64,000 bases of DNA, taken from assembly GCF_009749385.1 (NCBI RefSeq), contig NZ_WBIN01000005.1, positions 1-64,000 on the forward strand, given 5' to 3'. The notes beneath the pieces were generated by a model. It was not told the origin of the DNA. It made no database searches and saw nothing but the letters and a program-made list of their open reading frames with translations. Every line of letters begins with the position of its first letter. Position 1 is the stretch's first letter. A program made the position numbers and the translations under genes. The stretch comes from Agromyces allii (GTDB lineage: Bacteria; Actinomycetota; Actinomycetes; Actinomycetales; Microbacteriaceae). Shown here one piece after another: positions 1-8,506 of this stretch.

Positions 1-60
1 GCCCCCCCCCGGCGCCCCCGCCCCCCCCCCCCCCCCCCGCGGGGGCCGCCCCCCGCCGCG
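1..60. repeat. Extreme C-rich tract at the window edge
   Basis: Almost pure C with a few G, including an uninterrupted run of 18 C at 21-38. The minus strand is therefore a G-run tract able to form a G-quadruplex. It lies downstream of the transporter operon that ends at 115. It may be a real 3' flank or a low-quality contig edge; the sequence alone cannot tell. Confidence 0.6.
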
Positions 61-91
61 GCGTTCGTGCGTTTCGGCGTCCGCGCGTTGC

Positions 92-111
92 GGCGCCCGG
101 CGCCGGGCGCC
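92..111 (-). terminator. 20-bp perfect palindrome after the transporter operon
   Basis: The 20 bases are their own reverse complement (GGCGCCCGG, CG, CCGGGCGCC). They start three bases beyond the stop codon of the double ATPase gene, so the minus-strand RNA can fold a 7-bp stem with a 6-base loop. There is no U-run, as is common for GC-rich actinobacterial terminators. Confidence 0.5.
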
Positions 112-114
112 CGG

Positions 115-1821
115 CTACGCGACCGCGGCCGCCGCCTGCTCGCCGACGGGCCGCGGCACCGAGTCGAGGAGCAGCCGCGTGTACGGATGCCGCGGGGCGT
201 CGAGCAGTTCGGACGTGGCCCCGCGCTCGACGATCTCGCCCTGCCGCATGACGAGCGTCTGCTCGCAGACCCGGCGCACGACCGCGAGGTCGTGGCTGAT
301 GAAGAGCACCGTGAGCCCGCGCTCGCGACGCAGCGCGGCGACGAGGTCGAGCACCTGCGCCTGCACCGAGACGTCGAGCGCGCTCGTCGCCTCGTCCATG
401 ACGAGCACGTCGGGCTCGATCGCGAGCGCCCGGGCGATGGCGACGCGCTGTCGCTGACCGCCCGAGAGGGTGCGCGGTCGGGCGTCGGCGTGCGCGGCCG
501 TGAGTCCGACCTGCTCCAGCAGCTCGATCGCGCGGCCGCGGGCCGCGGCCGTTCGGCGCCCGGTGTGCAGGCGCAGCGCGTCGGAGATCGCCCGACCGGC
601 GGTGATGCGCGGGTCCAGCGACAGGTACGGGTCCTGGAAGACCATCTGCACGCTCTTCGCATGCGCGAGCCGCTCGACGCGGTTGCCCGGTACGGCCGTG
701 CGCTCGCGGCCGTCGATCACCAGCTCGCCCGAGTCGCTCTGCTCGAGCCCCACGATCATGCGGGCGAGCGTGGACTTGCCCGAACCTGACTCCCCCACGA
801 CCGCGAGCGCCTCGCCGGCGGCGAGGTCGAACGTGGCCTCCGCGACGGCGACGACCGACGGCTTGCCCCTGCGGTGGTACGTCTTCGAGAGTCCGCGCGC
901 CGAGAGCAGCGGGGCGGTGGACGACGCCGCTCCCGACGGATGGGGCGCGGCCGCGGCATCCGTCGCCGAAGGCTCGTCGTCGACGGCGGGCACGGCCGGC
1001 CGCGGCGCCGCGAGCGTCGGCGTGGCCGCGACGAGCTTGCGCGTGTACGCCGCCTGCGGGTCGGTGAAGACGCGGAGCGCCGGTCCGTGCTCCTCGACGC
1101 GTCCGGCGCTCATCACGACGACCCGGTCGCAGATCGAGGCCGCGAGGTTGAGGTCGTGCGTGATGAAGAGCATGCCCATGCCACGTCGTTCGCGCTGCTC
1201 GACGAGCACGCGGATGATCTCGGCCTGCGTCGTGACATCCAGCGCCGTCGTCGGCTCGTCGCACACGAGGAGCTTCGGCGAGCTCGTGAGCGCGCCCGCG
1301 ATCATGACGCGTTGCAGCATGCCGCCCGAGAACTCGTGCGGGTACTGCTTCAGGTGCTCGGCAGGTCGCGGCAGCCGCACGGCCTCGAGCAGTTCGAGGG
1401 CGCGCTCGTCGGCCGCGGTCCGCGAGAGCCCCTCGCACCGGCGCAGCGTCTCGGTCATGTGGTCGCCGATCGTGCGCATCGGGTTGATGCCCGCTCGCGG
1501 ATCCTGGAAGATCATCGCCGCGGCGTGCCGGCGGAGGTCGAGCACCTCGCCCTTGGACGCACCGATCACCTCCCGCCCGTCGAGCACGACCCGTCCGCCG
1601 AGCTGCGACCGGTCGGGCGTGAGGCCGAGCACCGTGCGGGCGGTGAGCGACTTGCCGGAGCCCGACTCGCCCACCAGGCCGACCGTCTCTCCCGCCGCCA
1701 CGGCGAGCGAGATGCCGTGCAGGAGTCGCCCGCCGTCGGCGAGGTCGAGGGTCAGGTCGTGGATGTCCAGCAGGCTCGCAGGGCCGGCTTCGGGCAGATT
1801 CATGTGCGACTCGTTCTTCAT
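115..1821 (-). CDS. Peptide/nickel-type ABC transporter, fused double ATPase
   Basis: 568 residues that energise the importer formed with the two upstream permeases. Two complete nucleotide-binding domains lie in tandem. The first has Walker A GESGSGKS at 51-58, signature FSGGM near 164 and CDEPTTALD near 187; the second has Walker A at 343-350, LSGGQ and MDEATSALD. An Ala/Pro-rich linker (about 270-303) joins them, so this is a DppD plus DppF fusion as in the actinobacterial dipeptide ABC family. The start ATG at 1821 overlaps the permease stop by four bases (ATGA), which favours it over the ATG at 1803. Last gene of the operon. Substrate not determinable; peptide-like by family. Confidence 0.93.
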   Translation of the reverse strand: MKNESHMNLPEAGPASLLDIHDLTLDLADGGRLLHGISLAVAAGETVGLVGESGSGKSLTARTVLGLTPDRSQLGGRVVLDGREVIGASKGEVLDLRRHAAAMIFQDPRAGINPMRTIGDHMTETLRRCEGLSRTAADERALELLEAVRLPRPAEHLKQYPHEFSGGMLQRVMIAGALTSSPKLLVCDEPTTALDVTTQAEIIRVLVEQRERRGMGMLFITHDLNLAASICDRVVVMSAGRVEEHGPALRVFTDPQAAYTRKLVAATPTLAAPRPAVPAVDDEPSATDAAAAPHPSGAASSTAPLLSARGLSKTYHRRGKPSVVAVAEATFDLAAGEALAVVGESGSGKSTLARMIVGLEQSDSGELVIDGRERTAVPGNRVERLAHAKSVQMVFQDPYLSLDPRITAGRAISDALRLHTGRRTAAARGRAIELLEQVGLTAAHADARPRTLSGGQRQRVAIARALAIEPDVLVMDEATSALDVSVQAQVLDLVAALRRERGLTVLFISHDLAVVRRVCEQTLVMRQGEIVERGATSELLDAPRHPYTRLLLDSVPRPVGEQAAAAVA

Positions 1822-2681
1822 GGGAGGTCGGCGCCTCCGATGCGGTCGGAGAGCTCTTCTCCGATGATGTTCACGGCGACGACCACGATCACGACGGCGA
1901 CCGCCGGCACGATCGCGGGCAGGAAGTGCCCGCCGACGATGCCGGCCTGCGCCTCGTTGATCATCGCGCCCCAGTCGGGCGTGGGCGGTTGCACGCCGAG
2001 CCCGAGGAACGACAGGCCCGCGAGCTCGGCGAGCACGTAGCCGAAGTTGAGGGTGGACTGGGCGCCGACGATCGGCATCACGTTCGGCAGCACCCGGCGC
2101 AGCGCGATGAACGCGCCGCCGAAGCCCGCGACCCGATAGGCCGCGACATAGGGCCGCGTACGCTCGGCCTTCACGAGCGCGCGCGTGAGCCGCGCGACGA
2201 ACGGCGCGTACGCGATGCTCATCGCGATGACCGGGGCGATGAGGCCCTTGCCGAACAGGGCGACCGCGAGGATCGCGAGCAGCAGCGACGGGAACGCGAA
2301 CAGCACGTCGAACACGCGCCCGAGCACGGCGTCGTACCAACCTCCGCGCCACCCGGCCAGGAGGCCGAGCAGCATGCCGATGATCGTCGAGCCGATCACG
2401 ACGAGCAGCGGGCCGAGCAGCGCGGTGCGCGCGCCGTACACGAGCCGGCTCAACAGGTCGCGTCCGAGTCCGTCGGTGCCGAGCCAGTGCGCGGCGCTCG
2501 GCCCGGCGTTGACCGCGGAGAAGTCCAGCGCATCGGGCGGATACGGGGCGACGAACGGCGCGAACAGCGCCGCGAGGGTCATCGTCGCCAGCACGAGCAC
2601 CGCGACGACGAAGGTGCGGCTGCCGATGCGGGGGCGCGGAGCGCGGAGCGCCTTCAGCGTGAGCGTGGGGGTCGGGATCAT
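1818..2681 (-). CDS. ABC transporter permease, DppC-like
   Basis: 287 residues, an integral membrane subunit of a family-5 (peptide/nickel/opine) importer. It has an N-terminal membrane segment near 25-45, then the OppC N-terminal region with the LGTDGLGRDLLSR motif typical of DppC/OppC proteins, then a BPD-type permease domain with about five membrane segments ending in the GLGVQPPTPDWGAM motif. The ATG at 2681 overlaps the stop of the preceding permease by four bases, and its own stop overlaps the next start, so translation is probably coupled through the whole operon. Length is normal for the family. Confidence 0.93.
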   Translation of the reverse strand: MIPTPTLTLKALRAPRPRIGSRTFVVAVLVLATMTLAALFAPFVAPYPPDALDFSAVNAGPSAAHWLGTDGLGRDLLSRLVYGARTALLGPLLVVIGSTIIGMLLGLLAGWRGGWYDAVLGRVFDVLFAFPSLLLAILAVALFGKGLIAPVIAMSIAYAPFVARLTRALVKAERTRPYVAAYRVAGFGGAFIALRRVLPNVMPIVGAQSTLNFGYVLAELAGLSFLGLGVQPPTPDWGAMINEAQAGIVGGHFLPAIVPAVAVVIVVVAVNIIGEELSDRIGGADLP

Positions 2682-3778
2682 CTGGCAGCAGCTCCTGCGG
2701 CGGATCGGGGATCGATCACGGGTTCGAGGATGTCGATGATCGCGTTGACCACGACGAAGGCGGTCACGACGAGCATCACGATCGCCTGCACGACCGGGAA
2801 GTCGAGGCGGTCGACCGATTGCACGAGCAGCGAGCCGATGCCCGCGAGTCCGAACGCGGCCTCGACGATCGTGCTCGCCACGAGCAGGCCGGCGACGAGC
2901 ACGCCGCTGACCGTGAGGATCGGGCCGAGCGCGTTGCGGAAGACGTGCCGCCGGATCACGGTGCCGCGCTTCAGACCGCGACTCGTCGCGACCTCGACGT
3001 GCTCGCGGCCGAGCTGCTCGACCATCGAGGACCTCGTCACCTTGCCCACGAGCACGACGAACACGATCGCGAGCGCGATCGAGGGCAGCACCAGGTGGTA
3101 GACGGTGTCGCCGAACCCCTCGCCGGTGCCGAACGTCGGGAACCAGCCCGACTGCACGGCGAAGACGGAGATCAGCACGATCGACCCGACGAACGACGGG
3201 ATCGCGCTCAGCACGGTCAAGCCGACGAGCGTGACCCGATCGAGTGCCCGGCCCTTGTTCAGCGCTGCGACGATACCGGCGGTGAGGCCGACGATCGCGA
3301 TCAGCAGGCCCGACATCACGACGAGCATGAGGGTCACCGGCAGTCGCTCGCCGACCACGGTCGCGACATCCTGCCGGTACTGCAACGACCGGCCGAAATC
3401 GCCGTGCAGAGCGCCCGCGACCCAGTTCAGGTACTGCTGCCACGGCGGCAGGTCGAGCCCGAACTGCGCGGTGACCTGGGCGATCGCCTCGGGGCTCGGC
3501 TTGCGCCCGCGGAGCAGGAACGTGACCGGGTCGCCCGGCACGAGGAACCGGGAGAAGAACACGAGCAGCGACGCGAGGAACAGCGTCAGCAGCAGGCCGC
3601 CGAGCTTGCCGGCGACGCGGCGGACGCCCGCGGCCGAGAACCGGCCGCCGCCCCCGGGGCCCGCGGCCGCCGCGCGTTGCGCGGCGACCGCGACCGTCGA
3701 GCTATCGAGCGCCAATTTCCGCCGCCCAGGGGTAGTAGAGGTAGGCGATCGACGGGGCGACGCCCGTGATGCGCTCAC
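2678..3778 (-). CDS. ABC transporter permease, DppB-like
   Basis: Up to 366 residues, partner of the DppC-like subunit. A first membrane helix near 59-78 is followed by the VPGDPVTF motif characteristic of DppB/OppB, a periplasmic loop, and a BPD permease domain of five helices with the EAA-type loop near ATSRGLKRG. The GTG at 3778 gives the longest frame but overlaps the binding-protein gene by 77 bases, and the first 21 residues look like out-of-frame sequence. A TTG at 3715 would give 345 residues with a 14-base overlap and is a realistic alternative start. Function is secure; the start is not. Confidence 0.88.
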   Translation of the reverse strand: MSASRASPRRSPTSTTPGRRKLALDSSTVAVAAQRAAAAGPGGGGRFSAAGVRRVAGKLGGLLLTLFLASLLVFFSRFLVPGDPVTFLLRGRKPSPEAIAQVTAQFGLDLPPWQQYLNWVAGALHGDFGRSLQYRQDVATVVGERLPVTLMLVVMSGLLIAIVGLTAGIVAALNKGRALDRVTLVGLTVLSAIPSFVGSIVLISVFAVQSGWFPTFGTGEGFGDTVYHLVLPSIALAIVFVVLVGKVTRSSMVEQLGREHVEVATSRGLKRGTVIRRHVFRNALGPILTVSGVLVAGLLVASTIVEAAFGLAGIGSLLVQSVDRLDFPVVQAIVMLVVTAFVVVNAIIDILEPVIDPRSAAGAAAR

Positions 3779-5345
3779 CCTGGTAGACCGTCGTCGGACC
3801 GGTGAACAGCGGCAGCCACGGCAGCTGCTCGTTGGCGATCCGCTGCAGCTCGGCCGACTTCTGCGCCCGCGCCTCGGCGTCGTCGATGCCGACGGCCTCG
3901 TTCGCGATCGCGTCGAACTCGGGGTCGCTCCAGTTGCCGTAGTTGCTGAACTCCCCCGTGCGGAGCACGGCGTACATCTCGAGCGGGTCTGGGCTCGAGA
4001 GGTACCAGATCGTGTAGAACAGGTCGATGCCCTCGCGTGCGCTCGGGTCGGAGAACAGCGCGGTGTACGCGTTGGGCGTGACGGTCTCGATCTCGGCGTC
4101 GAGCCCGATCGACTTGGCGGCGGCCACCGTCGCCTGCGAGATGACCGCGAAGTCGTTGCTGATCGGCGCGGTCGCGATGACGATCTTCTGGCCGGTGGCG
4201 CCCGCCTCCTCGACGAGCTTCTTGGCGGCCTCGACGTCGTACGGGTACTCCTCGAGCCCGTCGAACGCCGCGGCGCGAGTGGCCTCCGATGCCTCGCCCC
4301 AGACCGACTCGGTGGTCAGGGCGTTCGAGACCTCGCCGTAGCCCTTGGCCGCGGCTTCGAGGATGCCGTCGCGGTTGAGCGCCATGAGCAGCGCCTTGCG
4401 CACGCGGACGTCGCCGAGCGGGCCCTCGAGGTTCGAGACGATGAGGTCGGATGCCGCGGTGCTGAGGCCGAACGAGACCTCGCCCGACGTGGCCTGCAGC
4501 TGGGCGATGCCGTCGACCGGCAGCATCCAGCCGCCGTCGACGTCGCCCGACGTCATGGCGTTCACGCGTGCGGTCGCGTCGTTGAGGAAGACGAACTCCA
4601 CCTCGCCCGACTTCGCCTTCAGCGCGTCGTCCCAGTAGTCGTCGTAGCGCGTCAGCGTGATCGACTCGCCCGACTTCCACTCGGTGAGCTCGAACGGACC
4701 GGTGCAGTTCACGAGCCCGGTCGAGTTGCCGTAGTCGGCGCCCTTCTCCTCGAGCGTCGCCGCCGACTCGACGACGCCGGCCGAGCCGCCCATGCCCAGG
4801 TTGAACTGGCTGTCGGGGATCGCGGTCGTGACGGTCACCTCGCGGTCGCCGGTCTGCTCGATCGAGGTCACGTTCTGGTAGACGGAGTACCACGACGAGC
4901 CGACCGCAGGGTCGAGGTGGCGGCTCATCGACGCGACGACGTCGGCCGCCGTGAGCGGGGTTCCGTCGTGGAAGGTCACGCCGTCGCGGATCGTGTACAC
5001 CCAGGTCGTGGGCGTGGGGCGCTCGAAGGACTCCGCCAGGCCCGGGGTGAGCGTGTAGTCGGGGTTCAGTCGCAGCAGCGACTCGCAGACGTTCGCGAGC
5101 ACCTGGTTGTCGGCGTAGTCGAACGCGTAGGCGTAGTCGAGCGAGTACGGCTCGGCGTAGCTCGCCCAGCTGAACGAGTCGATGTCGCCCGACGGCGCGG
5201 CCGTGCGCGCCGTGAGCTCCCATTCGGGTGCCGTCTGCGACGTCGCGGGTTCGGGCGTGCAGCCGGTGAGCGCGAGCGCACCGGCGGAGAGCGCGGCGAC
5301 GAGCAGGACGCCGCGTCGACCGGCGCGGGATCGGATGATGGTCAT
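3702..5345 (-). CDS. Family-5 solute-binding lipoprotein (peptide/nickel type)
   Basis: 547 residues. An N-terminal signal with Arg-rich start and hydrophobic core ends in lipobox L-T-G-C with the acylated Cys at 29, so the protein is anchored outside the membrane and hands ligand to the DppBC-like permeases. The body is an SBP_bac_5 domain (DGVTFHDGTPLTAADVV near the first third, then a long middle domain). The ATG at 5345 overlaps the stop of the upstream amidohydrolase by four bases. The ligand is unknown. Placement after an amidohydrolase suggests an amide or N-acyl compound, which is inference. Confidence 0.93.
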   Translation of the reverse strand: MTIIRSRAGRRGVLLVAALSAGALALTGCTPEPATSQTAPEWELTARTAAPSGDIDSFSWASYAEPYSLDYAYAFDYADNQVLANVCESLLRLNPDYTLTPGLAESFERPTPTTWVYTIRDGVTFHDGTPLTAADVVASMSRHLDPAVGSSWYSVYQNVTSIEQTGDREVTVTTAIPDSQFNLGMGGSAGVVESAATLEEKGADYGNSTGLVNCTGPFELTEWKSGESITLTRYDDYWDDALKAKSGEVEFVFLNDATARVNAMTSGDVDGGWMLPVDGIAQLQATSGEVSFGLSTAASDLIVSNLEGPLGDVRVRKALLMALNRDGILEAAAKGYGEVSNALTTESVWGEASEATRAAAFDGLEEYPYDVEAAKKLVEEAGATGQKIVIATAPISNDFAVISQATVAAAKSIGLDAEIETVTPNAYTALFSDPSAREGIDLFYTIWYLSSPDPLEMYAVLRTGEFSNYGNWSDPEFDAIANEAVGIDDAEARAQKSAELQRIANEQLPWLPLFTGPTTVYQGERITGVAPSIAYLYYPWAAEIGAR

Positions 5346-7033
5346 GCGGGGCTCCTCAGGTGGTTCTCGGTGCGGACGTAGACGGGTTCGCCGGCGATCC
5401 ACGTGGAGGCGACCGCGGCGCGGTGCAGCTCGTCGTCGGCGAGGGTGAAGGGGTCGGGCTCGATGACGACGACGTTCGCGAGGTATCCCTCGCGCACATG
5501 CCCGGTGTCGTGATCGCGGTGGTTCACGTAGGCGCTGCCCGACGTGTATGCGGCCATCGCCGTGGCGAGGTCGAGACGCTGGTGCGCGCCGCCGAGCGGC
5601 TCGGCGTCGATGCCAGGGGCGACGCGTGTGACCGCGATGTGGATCGCGGCGAGCGGGTCGGCCGACGACACGGGCCAGTCGCTGCCCGCCGCGAGCCTGG
5701 CGCCGCCGCGCTGGAGGTCGCCGAACGGATACTGCCGCGACTCGGCGCCGTCCTGGAGGAACGGCAGGGTCAGGATGTCGATCTGGTCCTCGTGCGTCGC
5801 CCAGAGCGCCTGCAGGTTCGCGACGGCGTCGAGCTCGGCGAACCTGGCCGCGTCGGCCTCGGCGACGACCTGGAGGTGCGCGAGGTGGTGTCGGCCGTCG
5901 CTCGGGCCGTTCTCGGCGCGCGCGGCCTCGACCGCGTCGAGCGCCTCGCGCACGGCGCGGTCGCCGAGGGCGTGGAAGTGCACCTGCATGCCCGCGGCAT
6001 CCAACTGCGTGACGGCGCCCTGGAGCACCTGCGGGTCGATGAACGAGATGCCGCTGTTGTCGGTGTCGTGACCGTGGGCATCGCGGTAGGGGGCGAGCAT
6101 CGCGGCGGTCTGGTTCTCGGCGACGCCGTCGACCATCATCTTCACGGTGCCGAGCGACAGACGCTCCTGGTGGCCGCGCGCGGCGATCTCGTCGCGGAGG
6201 CCCACCATGCGGTCGACCTGGTCGAGTCCGCCCGAGCGCTCCCACCACTGGGCACCGACGACGTGCACCAGGAGGGTGCCCTCGTCGACCGCGCGGAGGT
6301 ACGCCGCGAGCGGGTCGGTGATGCCCGCCGCGGCACCCGCGACGAGCGCGTCCTGCCACCCGGTGATGCCGAGCGAGATGAGCTGTTCCTGTGCGCGCAG
6401 CAGGCCGCGGTACGAGAGGTCGTCGCTGCCGACCGGGCGCACCTCGGCGAACAGGTCGCCGGCCCCCTCGTGGAAGGTGCCGGCCGGGCTGCCGTCGGCT
6501 TCGCGCTCGATACGGCCGTCAGCCGGGTCGGGCATCGTCGCGTCGAGTCCGGCGAGCCGGATCGCGGCCGTGTTCGCCCAGGCGCTGTGGTGGTCGCGGC
6601 TCATGAGGAACACGGGCCGGTCGGGCACGACGGCGTCGAGCAGCCCCCTCAGGGGTGCTCCCCCGGCGAAGTGGTCCATCGACCATCCGCCGCCGAGGAT
6701 CCACGGCTCGTCGGGGTTCGCCGCCGCGTACGCGGCCACTCGAGCGACGGCGTCCGCGGCATCCGCCGATCCGGAGAGGTCGCACTGCAGGAGTTCGACG
6801 CCGCCGCCGACCGGGTGGATGTGCGCATCCTGGAACCCGGGGGCGAGCAGTGCGCCGTCGAGGTCGACGACACGGGTGTCAGGGCCGATCAGGTCTGCGG
6901 TCTCGTGCTCGGGCACGACCGCGACGATGCGGTCCCCCGAGACGCCGACGGCGTGGGCGGTGAGCGGCGAGCCGGTTCCGGTGAACACGGCCCCGCCGGT
7001 GAAGAGGACGTCGACAGCCACATCCGCCTCCAT
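5342..7033 (-). CDS. Amidohydrolase, YtcJ-like (Amidohydro_3)
   Basis: 563 residues, predicted cytoplasmic metal-dependent hydrolase. Visible motifs: metal-binding HIH at 71-73, HFHALGDRAVREALDAVE in the second half, HLAHLQVV, and GSDWPVSSADPL carrying the C-terminal Asp. There is no signal peptide. It is the first gene of an operon with a peptide-type importer and is coupled to the binding-protein gene by a 4-base overlap, so it most likely hydrolyses the imported compound. YtcJ relatives act on formamides, N-acyl compounds or hydantoin-like substrates; which one applies here cannot be told. The likely promoter is within 7054-7082, overlapping a palindromic operator. Confidence 0.9.
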   Translation of the reverse strand: MEADVAVDVLFTGGAVFTGTGSPLTAHAVGVSGDRIVAVVPEHETADLIGPDTRVVDLDGALLAPGFQDAHIHPVGGGVELLQCDLSGSADAADAVARVAAYAAANPDEPWILGGGWSMDHFAGGAPLRGLLDAVVPDRPVFLMSRDHHSAWANTAAIRLAGLDATMPDPADGRIEREADGSPAGTFHEGAGDLFAEVRPVGSDDLSYRGLLRAQEQLISLGITGWQDALVAGAAAGITDPLAAYLRAVDEGTLLVHVVGAQWWERSGGLDQVDRMVGLRDEIAARGHQERLSLGTVKMMVDGVAENQTAAMLAPYRDAHGHDTDNSGISFIDPQVLQGAVTQLDAAGMQVHFHALGDRAVREALDAVEAARAENGPSDGRHHLAHLQVVAEADAARFAELDAVANLQALWATHEDQIDILTLPFLQDGAESRQYPFGDLQRGGARLAAGSDWPVSSADPLAAIHIAVTRVAPGIDAEPLGGAHQRLDLATAMAAYTSGSAYVNHRDHDTGHVREGYLANVVVIEPDPFTLADDELHRAAVASTWIAGEPVYVRTENHLRSPA

Positions 7034-7053
7034 TCTTCGTTGGTGTGGTGGCG

Positions 7054-7082
7054 ACAGTAGTTGGCCCGCAACCTGACGTCAA
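7054..7082 (-). promoter_or_regulatory. Promoter of the amidohydrolase-transporter operon
   Basis: On the minus strand, TTGACG (7082-7077), a 17-base spacer and TACTGT (7059-7054) form a good sigma-70-type promoter about 20 bases before the ATG at 7033. The -35 lies inside the palindrome at 7078-7104. Confidence 0.6.
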
Positions 7083-7104
7083 CAGTGTTGACATCACTGT
7101 TGAC
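7078..7104. promoter_or_regulatory. Palindromic operator, probable TetR-family binding site
   Basis: Ten-base arms GTCAACAGTG and CACTGTTGAC are perfect inverted repeats separated by seven bases. The left part contains a second, overlapping 15-base palindrome (GTCAACA-G-TGTTGAC, 7078-7092). The site lies between the divergent operon and regulator gene and covers both predicted -35 boxes, so one bound repressor could shut both promoters. Confidence 0.75.
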
Positions 7105-7118
7105 CAATCCGTTACACT
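7088..7118 (+). promoter_or_regulatory. Promoter of the TetR-family gene
   Basis: TTGACA (7088-7093), a 19-base spacer and TACACT (7113-7118). The -35 box sits in the spacer of the palindromic operator, predicting autorepression. The spacer is slightly long. Confidence 0.5.
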
Positions 7119-7205
7119 GACGAAACGACGCGCAGCAGGCCCTCGAAGCCGCGGCCGCGACCCGTGGCAGGATGGTGCCACCCACGCGAACAGAAGGCAG
7201 GTGCC

Positions 7206-7934
7206 ATGACGAGCACGACGGGCGCCGCTGCGGCTGCAGCCGCGACTCGGGGCGCCGCGAAGGTGCGCCTCGACCGCGAGAGCATCGTGGCCGCCGGACT
7301 CGACCTCGCGGCGAGCACGGGCGCGACGAGCATCTCCGTACGCGAGCTCGGCACCAGGCTCGGCGCCGACCCGACCGCGATCTACCGGCACTTCCGCAAC
7401 AAGGAAGCCCTCATGCAGGCGCTGCTCGACGAGCTGAACGCGCGCGCCGTCGCCGCCGTCAGCGCCGACCCTGCCGACTGGCGTTCACGCCTCCGCCAAC
7501 TCTCGGCGGCGACCCTCGACCTGTTCACGGCCCACCCGGCGATCGCGGTCGAGGCCGTGGTGCTCACGACCCACGGGCCCGGCGAGCTCGACGCCGTCGA
7601 GCTCATGCTCGACGCGTTCGCGCACGCCGGCCTCACCGACGACGAACTCGTGCGCCACTACGCCCTGCTCGCCTCGAACGTGCTCGCGACCGCCGCCGGC
7701 ATCGCCCGCAGCCGAAGCGAACGAGGCACGACCGACGACGGCCGGAGCCCCTGGTTCGACGGGCCCATCCTCGCGGACCCCCGCACGCACCCGCGCATCG
7801 CCGAGCTCGGCGTCGAGCTCGCCGGGCTCGAGGACCGCGACCTGTTCCTCCTCGGCGTCGAGGCGGTCATCGCCTCGGCGGAGCGCACGGCCGAGGGCGT
7901 CGCGATCACGACCCCGGGGTCCGCCTCGGCCTGA
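7206..7934 (+). CDS. TetR-family transcriptional regulator
   Basis: 242 residues. An Ala-rich start is followed by a TetR N-terminal helix-turn-helix (about residues 22-70, with SVRELGTRLGADPTAIYRHFRNKEAL as core, of which the YRHF part marks the recognition end). The C-terminal ligand domain is all-helical and resembles the TetR_C_1 type. The ATG at 7206 was chosen over an upstream in-frame start because AAGGCAGG lies just before it. The gene is divergent from the amidohydrolase-transporter operon and shares a palindromic operator with it, so it probably represses that operon until an inducer, perhaps the imported substrate, is present. Confidence 0.88.
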   Translation: MTSTTGAAAAAAATRGAAKVRLDRESIVAAGLDLAASTGATSISVRELGTRLGADPTAIYRHFRNKEALMQALLDELNARAVAAVSADPADWRSRLRQLSAATLDLFTAHPAIAVEAVVLTTHGPGELDAVELMLDAFAHAGLTDDELVRHYALLASNVLATAAGIARSRSERGTTDDGRSPWFDGPILADPRTHPRIAELGVELAGLEDRDLFLLGVEAVIASAERTAEGVAITTPGSASA

Positions 7935-8031
7935 ACCGAACGGCCGCCGGTCGGCACGTCCACCGCCGTCGGCTTCGAGGGTCGGCATCGACGGTCGCCG
8001 TCCGCGTCGAATGGGACGGTGATGCTCGGGA

Positions 8032-8436
8032 TCAGCCTCGCGCGTGGATCCACGATCGATCGATGAGCGACGCGAGCACGTCGAGGTCGATGTTCGCGAG
8101 CCGGCCGATCCAGATGCAGTCGACGCCGAGCTTGACCTTGCCCAGTCGCTCGACGAGCTCCTCGCCGCCCGGCAGTTGCAGCCCGTAGAGCGACACGTTC
8201 GCCTTGCGCGGCGAGAAGCCCACGATCGGCCAGTCGCCCTGGCGGCCCGTGGCGTAGGTGTAGTGCTGCAGGCCGTAGCCGACGATCGTCGGCCCCCACA
8301 TCACCGCGTCGGTGTCGGTGACCCGGTCGAACAGCTCGCGCAGCACGAGCGCGTCTTCGCGACGGCCCGCGGGTTCGACCGCGTCGAGGAACTCGGCGAC
8401 GGACGCGCCGGTCGGAACGGTCTTCGTCTCGGCCAT
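8032..8436 (-). CDS. DUF1801 domain protein
   Basis: 134 residues, a single small soluble domain of the DUF1801 (YdhG-like) family. Recognisable features are the N-terminal helix FLDAVEPAGRREDALVLREL, the GYGLQHYTYATG segment and the NVSLYGLQLPGG core. Biochemical role unknown; structural relatives include bacterial ferrochelatase-like folds, which is weak guidance. It is convergent with the TetR gene. A TACCCT element five bases upstream of the ATG could be a -10 for a nearly leaderless transcript. Confidence 0.8.
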   Translation of the reverse strand: MAETKTVPTGASVAEFLDAVEPAGRREDALVLRELFDRVTDTDAVMWGPTIVGYGLQHYTYATGRQGDWPIVGFSPRKANVSLYGLQLPGGEELVERLGKVKLGVDCIWIGRLANIDLDVLASLIDRSWIHARG

Positions 8437-8506
8437 GGCTCAGGGTACCGCCGGGTCGCGGCATCCGTCTGCCCCGACCCGGCGATCCCCTGGGAACGCC
8501 CTCCTG

